Source of the DNA: Ignavibacteriaceae bacterium
GTDB lineage: Bacteria; Bacteroidota; Ignavibacteria; Ignavibacteriales; Ignavibacteriaceae
Length of the DNA stretch: 12,881 nt
NCBI GenBank assembly: GCA_013388525.1
Contig: JACAFA010000228.1
Span: forward strand, 1 to 12,881
Direction of reading: 5' to 3'
This document shows positions 7,089 to 12,881 of this stretch, piece by piece. The notes beneath the pieces are model-generated. The model worked only from the letters and a program-made list of their open reading frames with translations, made no database searches and was not told the origin of the DNA. Position 1 is the first letter of the stretch, and every line of letters begins with the position of its first letter. The position numbers and the translations under genes are program-made.

Positions 7089-7679
7089 ATGTATTACAAT
7101 CTTAAACGGCGAAACTTACCTCATCTGTATTTTAATGATGGCATTTACTTTATTACCTCAAGATTAGCCGGAACAATTCCACTTAATAAGCTTCGATCAC
7201 TAAGCATAGGAAGAAAATATAAAAATGAAATGTCATTTGAAGACTTTAAAAATCACTTTTTAACTTACGACTCTTTTCTTGATGTTAATACAGAAAATAA
7301 ACAGATATTAAATAATCCAACTGTTGCTAATATTCTTGCAGAATGTTTAAAATTTCCTGATGGAAAAGATTACAAACTTATTTGTTACACCATTATGCCA
7401 ACTCATTTTCATTTTTCATTTGAACTTCTGTCATATAATAAAGGTATCAGCAAGATAATGCAGTCAATAAAAGGAAACTCATCACGAAAGATTAACAAAC
7501 ATCTTAATACCGAAGGAAAGCTCTGGCAGGATGAAAGTTACGATCGTTGGGTTAGAGATGATAAAGAACTTTACTTTGTAATCAAATATATTTTACTTAA
7601 TCCGGTAAAAGCGGGATTAGTTAAAAACTGGTATGAATGGAAAAACACATATTGCCATCCAAATTACATCATCCTGTAG
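7089..7679 (+). CDS. REP-associated tyrosine transposase (RAYT), Y1/HUH family
   Basis: A 196-residue single-strand-specific HUH transposase. It has the entry pattern HLYFNDGIYFITSRLAG (12-28), the metal-binding HUH motif PTHFHF (His106 and His108), the SIKGNSSRKINKH helix (126-138), WQDESYDRWVRD (146-157) with Tyr151 a candidate nucleophile, and the classical NPVKAGLV (171-178). RAYTs are thought to recognise and spread REP palindromes; characterised ones read a GTAG tetranucleotide at the hairpin foot, and most REPs here carry GTAG or a close variant. The gene appears intact. Its TAG stop (7677-7679) comes from the GTAG of the first right-hand REP. It sits between the CARF genes and cas1, same strand, and is not a known part of CRISPR immunity. 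Confidence 0.9.
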   Translation: MYYNLKRRNLPHLYFNDGIYFITSRLAGTIPLNKLRSLSIGRKYKNEMSFEDFKNHFLTYDSFLDVNTENKQILNNPTVANILAECLKFPDGKDYKLICYTIMPTHFHFSFELLSYNKGISKIMQSIKGNSSRKINKHLNTEGKLWQDESYDRWVRDDKELYFVIKYILLNPVKAGLVKNWYEWKNTYCHPNYIIL

Positions 7680-7975
7680 AACAGACTATTAGTCTGTTCG
7701 AAAACAGAAACCTCGTAGAACAGACTATTAGTCTGTTCAAAAAACACAAAGCCTGTAAAACAGACTATTAGTCTGTTCGAAAATAGAAACCTCGTAAAAC
7801 AGACTATCAGTCTGTTCAAAAAACACAAAACCTGTAAAACAGACTATTAGTCTGTTTATGTAAATAAAACAGAAAAACTGCACAGACTCTGATACTCAGC
7901 GTAACAACAACATTTTGCAAAGACTGATATTCCTTGCAACAGTAACTCTCTGCACAGACTAATAGTCTGTGCTAC
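7676..7975. repeat. Right REP block: five direct hairpin units plus one inverted
   Basis: Five direct units with arms ACAGACT/AGTCTGT lie at 7679-7699, 7718-7738, 7758-7778, 7797-7817 and 7837-7857 (period 39-40 bp), followed by an inverted unit at 7952-7972 whose GTAG head reads as CTAC at 7972-7975. Loops are ATT in four direct units and ATC in one (7797-7817); the inverted unit has AAT, the complement of ATT. The left block has only ATC/GAT. Together with the RAYT gene and the left block this forms a REPtron-like cassette of about 1.2 kb, ending 93 nt before cas1. Confidence 0.85.
7831..7972 (+). repeat. 142-bp direct repeat, right copy
   Basis: Copy of 6908-7049 with two substitutions, both in hairpin loops. 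The near identity includes otherwise unconstrained, decayed palindromes in the middle, which points to recent duplication or gene conversion of the cassette end rather than independent REP insertions. Confidence 0.85.
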
Positions 7976-8054
7976 ATGATTTTAAAAACATTTCCGCAAC
8001 GTTTCTTTTCTTTCGTAACTAAAATTACCAGCATAGTTTTGAACTCAAATTATC

Positions 8055-8060
8055 AGGAGG
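8055..8060 (+). promoter_or_regulatory. Strong Shine-Dalgarno setting the cas1 start
   Basis: AGGAGG lies 8 nt before the ATG at 8069. It favours this start over the in-frame ATG at 7976, which would add 31 residues with no Cas1 character and begins directly on the edge of the last REP. The stretch 7976-8054 is then 5' untranslated sequence; I see no convincing promoter in it. Confidence 0.8.
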
Positions 8061-8068
8061 AAAATATT

Positions 8069-9145
8069 ATGAAACAAAATATTTACATTTTTTCAGATAC
8101 ACTCCTCAGGAGAAAAGAAAATACTGTCTGGCTGGAAAAAGTTATTAAAGAAACTGATGATGAAGATTATGAGGATGAAATAAAATTCAGACAGGAATAT
8201 CTACTCGGGGAAGATATCCTTCTGCCTGCCGGTGAAAAGAAGTGCATACCGGTTGAAAGTATAGATTCCATTATTGCCTTCGGAACAGTAAACTTCAACT
8301 CCCGCTTTATGCACTTCTTATCACAAAATGAAATTCCACTTCATCTTTTCAGTCTTGGCGGTAATTACGGAGGAAGTTTTCTTCCTTCTGAAAGAAGCTG
8401 CTCGGGTAATTTGCTTATCAAACAGGTTCACTTTCACAATCATAAATTGAAACGACTTGAAATAGCAAAACAAATTACTAACGCCGCTGTTTCAAATGCG
8501 CTGGCAAACTTGAAATATCACCTGAACAGGGGAGCTCAGTTAAAAGAATATTTTGATGACATGACCGAAATTAAAAACTACATCTCAGGTGCTACTGATA
8601 TTGATGAGCTTATGGGTCTGGAAGGCACTGCAAAACGCATCTACTATTCATGCTGGAAAAAAATATTTACACAACCGGTTGATTTTACTGCACGTGTAAA
8701 AAACCCACCTAACAATCTTATTAACGCGCTTATTTCTTATGGAAATATGGTTGTCTATTCTGTTTGCCTTAATGAAATTTACCATACAAGGCTTTATCCG
8801 GAAATCGGTTTTATACATCAGCCGGGTGAAAACAAAATGAGTCTCTCTTATGACCTTGCAGATATTTTTAAACCATTAATTACTGACAGGGTAATATTCA
8901 AAGTAATAAACAAAAACATCATTTCAGAAAAAGATGCAGTAATAAAAAACAACAGATGTTTCTTAAAAAAAGAAGCCAAACAAAAATTCGCCCGGGAAAT
9001 TGATGATAAACTTATGACTAAAATTCAGCTTGATGGTAAACCGGTAAAATACAGCTACAGGCGGATAATCAGGGAAGAATGTTACAAGCTTATTAAACAA
9101 TTTAACGACGAAGAAAATTATAACGCATACATAACCAAGTGGTAA
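8069..9145 (+). CDS. cas1: Cas1, spacer-integration endonuclease
   Basis: With the start at 8069 the protein has 358 residues. The N-terminus KQNIYIFSDTLLRRKENT and the downstream IPVESIDSIIAFGTVNFNSRFMHFLSQ segment form the beta domain seen in Cas1 proteins of type I-B and type III loci. The catalytic site is complete: Glu185 in LMGLEGTAKR, His250 in GFIHQPGE, and Asp262/Asp265 in SLSYDLADIFKP. Cas1 joins with Cas2 to insert new spacers at the leader-repeat junction. An acidic segment (about 28-49, rich in Asp and Glu) interrupts the strand that usually follows NTxxLE and is unusual. Cas2 follows after 2 nt, and the array starts 0.4 kb downstream, so the adaptation unit is complete. The REP cassette separates it from the effector genes. 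Confidence 0.96.
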   Translation: MKQNIYIFSDTLLRRKENTVWLEKVIKETDDEDYEDEIKFRQEYLLGEDILLPAGEKKCIPVESIDSIIAFGTVNFNSRFMHFLSQNEIPLHLFSLGGNYGGSFLPSERSCSGNLLIKQVHFHNHKLKRLEIAKQITNAAVSNALANLKYHLNRGAQLKEYFDDMTEIKNYISGATDIDELMGLEGTAKRIYYSCWKKIFTQPVDFTARVKNPPNNLINALISYGNMVVYSVCLNEIYHTRLYPEIGFIHQPGENKMSLSYDLADIFKPLITDRVIFKVINKNIISEKDAVIKNNRCFLKKEAKQKFAREIDDKLMTKIQLDGKPVKYSYRRIIREECYKLIKQFNDEENYNAYITKW

Positions 9146-9147
9146 AG

Positions 9148-9426
9148 ATGAGCCGGAAAATGTACTATATATTAACTTACGATATAACTTCACCAAAACG
9201 CCTGCCTAAAGCACTGAAGATATGCAGAAGATTTCTTAACCACGTTCAGAACTCAGTTTTTGAAGGTGAATTAACAACAGCACAAATGGACAGGCTGCAA
9301 ACTGAAATTAAAACACTTATTGATAAAAAGGAAGATTCTGTGCTGATATACGCTGCCCGAACACCGGAAGTTGTCGATCGTCTTGTTTTGGGTGTTGAAA
9401 AGAATGAAATAAGCAACTTCTTTTAA
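9148..9426 (+). CDS. cas2: Cas2, adaptation complex subunit
   Basis: A 92-residue protein with the Cas2 ferredoxin-like pattern: the first strand MYYILTYDI with the conserved Asp12, RLPKALKICRRFLNHVQNSVFEGEL (18-42), and a terminal strand region SVLIYAARTPEVVDRLVLG. Cas2 dimers bridge two Cas1 dimers during spacer integration. I chose the ATG at 9148, 2 nt after the cas1 stop; a GTG at 9139 would overlap cas1 by 7 nt, and an ATG at 9160 is also possible. The C-terminus is of ordinary length. Confidence 0.93.
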   Translation: MSRKMYYILTYDITSPKRLPKALKICRRFLNHVQNSVFEGELTTAQMDRLQTEIKTLIDKKEDSVLIYAARTPEVVDRLVLGVEKNEISNFF

Positions 9427-9574
9427 AATTTAAAAAGATGATTGAAATTTTTATGCAAAAAACGTATTCTTTGCCTTGTCGGTCTTCCATATTTTTTTCA
9501 GAAATGTTGATCGACAATTGTTATAGAAATGTAAGTTTATTAAGTTATTCCCGTAAATCTTACAAAATATTTCT
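9427..9574 (+). promoter_or_regulatory. CRISPR leader
   Basis: This 148-nt, AT-rich, non-coding stretch lies between the cas2 stop and the first repeat, where a leader is expected. The array is read rightward by the crRNA-handle argument, so the leader is on the correct side and next to the adaptation genes. It contains an imperfect inverted repeat close to the first repeat: GTAAGTTTA (from 9531) against TAAATCTTAC (9554-9563). No promoter boxes are clear enough to call. New spacers should enter at 9575. Confidence 0.65.
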
Positions 9575-12547
9575 CTTTTAATCGAACTATAATAGAATTG
9601 AGACCCTTATTATAGTCAAAAATGATTTTTATGTATTTTCCTTTTAATCGAACTATAATAGAATTGAGACTTCTGCCACCCATCAACCAATTTAATCTGA
9701 TAAGGTGCTTTTAATCGAACTATAATAGAATTGAGACAAGGGACCAATTGCTATATAAATTTGTTTCATATTCAGCTTTTAATCGAACTATAATAGAATT
9801 GAGACCAAAACTGACAAGTATTACTGACTATCTCGCTCAATGTGGGCTTTTAATCGAACTATAATAGAATTGAGACTTATCTGTTGGAACTTCTTAAAAA
9901 GATCCTCATGAACTTTTAATCGAACTATAATAGAATTGAGACTGCTATAAGCTTCCGTTTAGGTATACGGCTAAATAGCCTTTTAATCGAACTATAATAG
10001 AATTGAGACTAAATTGTGCCCTGAACTTAGAGCCATTAACTTCCTTTTAATCGAACTATAATAGAATTGAGACGTTCATTGATAATATTACTACGTTTTA
10101 TCTTGTGATTCTTTTAATCGAACTATAATAGAATTGAGACTTTCCTGGCTCTATACAATTTTTTGGTCTGTATGCTTTTAATCGAACTATAATAGAATTG
10201 AGACTTGTTGTTATAGTTTAATAAGTTTTTTAGTTAAAGTACCTTTTAATCGAACTATAATAGAATTGAGACTGTCTCGTTGTCCCATCGTACTTTATTT
10301 CTAATGTCTTTTAATCGAACTATAATAGAATTGAGACTCCAGCAATTTTGCCTTTGGCAAATCCGCTGGCACAACTTTTAATCGAACTATAATAGAATTG
10401 AGACTTGGGGGCTTGGAAAGTGATGATTTATACTTCCTGGTTTCCTTTTAATCGAACTATAATAGAATTGAGACAACTTCATTAGATGAATGTGGAAGTA
10501 TGAGTTTTAGTTTCTTTTAATCGAACTATAATAGAATTGAGACCCTTTTTGCGAAGCATCGCATAATCTGAATCCATTATCTTTTAATCGAACTATAATA
10601 GAATTGAGACTCGAAACGAGGTGAGGGAAAGTGATGATGGATTTTCTTTTAATCGAACTATAATAGAATTGAGACCTTTACTAAGCAGCACTCCCCCAGG
10701 GACTTCCACGCTTTTAATCGAACTATAATAGAATTGAGACTTTTTTTCCTTTCTTATTGATGTTTTAGTTAATCTTTTAATCGAACTATAATAGAATTGA
10801 GACGGTACTGCAAATGCATTGCAAATAATCCATTTGCTTTTAATCGAACTATAATAGAATTGAGACCATCAATACGATTGAATGGCGCAAACATAGATAT
10901 CCTTTTAATCGAACTATAATAGAATTGAGACCATCATTTGAAATATACTCGTTTTCTCCAGGTATCTTCTCTTTTAATCGAACTATAATAGAATTGAGAC
11001 TCTGTTTGCATCGCCCGTCTTAATCGGCTATGCTCCTTTTAATCGAACTATAATAGAATTGAGACTTTATTCTGAAATCTTTTAGAATTGTTCCATATTA
11101 CTTTTAATCGAACTATAATAGAATTGAGACTCTGGCTTAACTTCTTCGGGTGGTTCTGTGGTTTTAGCTTTTAATCGAACTATAATAGAATTGAGACTGT
11201 TCAATGTTCATTTGCTTTCTTCTTTCGGGTATTCTTTTAATCGAACTATAATAGAATTGAGACTCCTCGTTGACTGTTTCGTAAAATTGACCGCGATAAC
11301 ACTTTTAATCGAACTATAATAGAATTGAGACCTGATTATTGTCGGAGTGTTAAATAGTGAAAGGTTATACTTTTAATCGAACTATAATAGAATTGAGACG
11401 AGGAAACCAGCCCAGCAGTTCAGTGCCAACGTTTTGCTTTTAATCGAACTATAATAGAATTGAGACTAGGGTCTGGAAACTATTCTAAAATATTTCATTT
11501 TACTTTTAATCGAACTATAATAGAATTGAGACTTCTTCACTGCCGAAATAGTAAGAGGTTACTACCTCTTTTAATCGAACTATAATAGAATTGAGACTCC
11601 GTGAGTAGGACCTATGTAGCGAATATCTTTGTCCTTTTAATCGAACTATAATAGAATTGAGACTTCTTCGAGCAAGATGAAAAGATGAAAGTCTTTCCTT
11701 TTAATCGAACTATAATAGAATTGAGACTTTATGATGGTTACTATTTGGAATATAATATAGACAAACTTTTAATCGAACTATAATAGAATTGAGACAGTTA
11801 ATTAAAATGTAAACAACACCTGTAATGACTTTTAATCGAACTATAATAGAATTGAGACCCCCCGAGTTCGACCTTGCTGTCAAGGTCGAAAGAGACTTTT
11901 AATCGAACTATAATAGAATTGAGACTCCCGTTTTTATCAACTATTTGAATCTTTGACAATTTACTTTTAATCGAACTATAATAGAATTGAGACTGTATTA
12001 TGACCTAAATGATACGTTTATACTGTTTTACTTTTAATCGAACTATAATAGAATTGAGACACTGATAGAAAAGCTATCAGTGCTTTTAAGCTGTTAGCTT
12101 TTAATCGAACTATAATAGAATTGAGACTTTATTTTAGTGGCTTCATAGATTTTCACCTCTAACTTTTAATCGAACTATAATAGAATTGAGACCGCAGCCT
12201 TACTGAGGACCGCCATTCCTGGCATTTCACTTTTAATCGAACTATAATAGAATTGAGACTATTAGCTTGTTCCATATCCACTTTCTGGTTTCCTTTTAAT
12301 CGAACTATAATAGAATTGAGACTGATACAACTTGAGTCAATCTGTTAAATCCAGGTAACCTTTTAATCGAACTATAATAGAATTGAGACCTTGTTTGTCC
12401 ATCGTACTTTATTTCCTCTGTTGTTCTTTTAATCGAACTATAATAGAATTGAGACCAATGCTGCTAACTTTTGTCTCTTAGTCATACTTTCTCTTTTAAT
12501 CGAACTACCTGTCTCGGCAGGACAAAGTCCTGACGGATAATAGAATT
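9575..12547 (+). CRISPR. CRISPR array, 44 intact 30-bp repeats plus one disrupted terminal repeat
   Basis: The repeat begins CTTTTAATCGAACTA and ends TAATAGAATTGAGAC (30 bp). Intact copies run from 9575-9604 to 12426-12455 with no variant noticed on reading. There are 44 spacers of 33-41 nt. The last eight bases, ATTGAGAC, resemble the 8-nt crRNA 5' handles (ATTGAAAC/G) made by Cas6 in type I-B and III systems, so the crRNA is expected to be + strand. The repeat has only a weak internal dyad (CTAT/ATAG). A 45th repeat (from 12493) is broken by palindromic sequence. No cas6 is in the window, so processing depends on a gene elsewhere. Spacers 11 and 43 share 17 nt; spacers 13 and 16 share 13 nt. 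Confidence 0.98.
12493..12547 (+). repeat. Leader-distal terminal repeat split by a 30-nt palindromic insertion
   Basis: The first 15 bases of the repeat (12493-12507) are intact, then 30 foreign nucleotides follow (12508-12537), then the next 10 repeat bases, TAATAGAATT (12538-12547). The last five, GAGAC, are replaced by TCCGC. The inserted piece contains a perfect hairpin AGGAC-AAA-GTCCT (12519-12531) and an imperfect one starting CCTG and ending CAGG (12508-12521). This terminal repeat cannot give a normal handle. Confidence 0.8.
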
Positions 12548-12586
12548 TCCGCCGGAGGCGGATCAGCCTTCGGCTGAGGCGGACAG
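12548..12586. repeat. Two adjacent GC-rich hairpins after the array
   Basis: Two perfect 15-nt hairpins lie back to back: TCCGCC-GGA-GGCGGA (12548-12562) and TCAGCC-TTC-GGCTGA (12563-12577), then AGGCGGACAG. Both have 6-bp arms and a 3-nt loop, the same plan as the REP units near the transposase. They are much richer in GC than their surroundings. There is no T-run after them, so a classical terminator is not supported, though they may stop or slow array transcription. Confidence 0.6.
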
Positions 12587-12682
12587 ATTTGGCTGAGAAG
12601 CAGGAATTAGCTATGTCAGAATGATGGGGGGAGTGCTGGTAAAATGTTAAAACAGTTTTTGGCTTTTCACCCGTTGAAATTT

Positions 12683-12705
12683 GAACAGGCTGAAGCCTGT
12701 TCTAC
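12683..12705 (-). repeat. Second-family REP-type palindrome, GTAG head on the minus strand
   Basis: Read on the minus strand this is GTAG followed by AACAGGCT, TC, AGCCTGTT and C: a GTAG-headed hairpin of the same plan as the ACAGACT family but with different arms. It lies alone in the stretch between the array and the lipoprotein gene. The rest of 12587-12801 is AT-rich and shows no gene or RNA that I recognise. Confidence 0.65.
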
Positions 12706-12801
12706 AAATATTATATCTATTCACCACGTCTTTTTCTTATATTTCTAACCATAATAATTCTAATTTATCATTCCGTTTATTAAAATTAGTAGGTATCTCA
12801 G

Positions 12802-12881
12802 ATGAAATATTTATCAATAACCATTCTGCTCGTTTCTTTATTTCTTTCAGGATGTGAAAAGAAAACAGAGCAAAACACAGA
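12802..12881 (+). CDS. Lipoprotein gene, 5' end only (runs off the window)
   Basis: The ATG at 12802 opens a frame of 26 codons that reaches the window end. It encodes a short Lys-containing n-region, a hydrophobic core (ITILLVSLFLS) and the lipobox LSGC with Cys18, followed by a charged stretch beginning EKKTEQNT. This is a textbook signal-peptidase-II signal, so the product is predicted to be a membrane-anchored lipoprotein. Its function cannot be told from this piece. It seems to lie outside the CRISPR locus. No strong ribosome site is visible. Confidence 0.6.
   Translation, partial: MKYLSITILLVSLFLSGCEKKTEQNT

Noticed and set aside
7976..8068. In-frame upstream extension of cas1
   Set aside because: The extra 31 residues have no Cas1 similarity, and AGGAGG sits 8 nt before the ATG at 8069.
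9317..9517. Minus-strand frame over the cas2 end and leader
   Set aside because: Mostly antisense to cas2, extending into non-coding leader; no ribosome site or family pattern.
9490..9530. Leader promoter boxes (TTGATC and TATAGA)
   Set aside because: Spacing between them is far below the 16-18 nt needed, and no convincing alternative pair was found.
12061..12097. Spacer 38 derived from the local REP (shares CTATCAGT)
   Set aside because: Only 8 nt are shared and the surrounding arms differ, so chance similarity is sufficient; not treated as self-targeting.

Overview
The window is a low-GC bacterial type III-A (Csm) CRISPR-Cas locus. Every recognisable gene reads on the + strand. The AT-rich composition, the cas gene repertoire and short GTAG-headed palindromes scattered between genes suggest a Bacteroidota or Ignavibacteria-type bacterium. 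That placement is inference, because there is no rRNA or core housekeeping gene to anchor it.

Region 1 (1-3368) is the interference operon: the C-terminal end of Cas10/Csm1 (its start lies before the window), then csm2, csm3, csm5 and csm4. The genes are tightly spaced, with good Shine-Dalgarno sites before csm2 and csm3 and an ATGA overlap between csm5 and csm4. Csm5 precedes Csm4, the reverse of the usual order. No cas6 is visible.

Region 2 (3411-6789) is a signalling and effector module of three consecutive CARF-domain proteins, each with a different output domain. The first is a Cas02710-type CARF-HEPN protein (predicted RNase), the second a DUF1887/Card1/Can2-like CARF-PD-(D/E)XK protein (predicted nuclease), and the third an NE0113-type CARF protein with a C-terminal winged-helix-like domain (possible regulator and/or ring nuclease). 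Cas10 normally makes cyclic oligoadenylate when the Csm complex binds target RNA, so one signal could feed three outputs here.

Region 3 (6791-7975) is a REPtron-like cassette: a Y1/HUH REP-associated tyrosine transposase (RAYT) gene flanked on both sides by tandem 39-41 bp units. Each unit carries a perfect hairpin with ACAGACT/AGTCTGT arms, usually preceded by GTAG. Each block ends in an inverted copy within a 142-bp near-identical direct repeat. A solitary copy sits between csm4 and the first CARF gene.

Region 4 (8069-12547) is the adaptation module (cas1, cas2), a leader of about 150 bp, and a long CRISPR array of 44 intact, apparently identical 30-bp repeats plus a 45th terminal repeat broken by palindromic sequence. 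The 3' end of the repeat, ATTGAGAC, resembles a crRNA 5' handle and indicates rightward transcription. Spacers 11 and 43 share 17 nt, and both encode the same peptide motif on their complementary strand, as expected for two captures from related phage genes by an RNA-targeting system.

Region 5 (12548-12881) has further palindromes, an unremarkable intergenic stretch, and the first 26 codons of a lipoprotein gene that runs off the window. The parts best worth following up are the three-output CARF module, the CARF-winged-helix fusion, and the RAYT/REP cassette seated between effector and adaptation genes.
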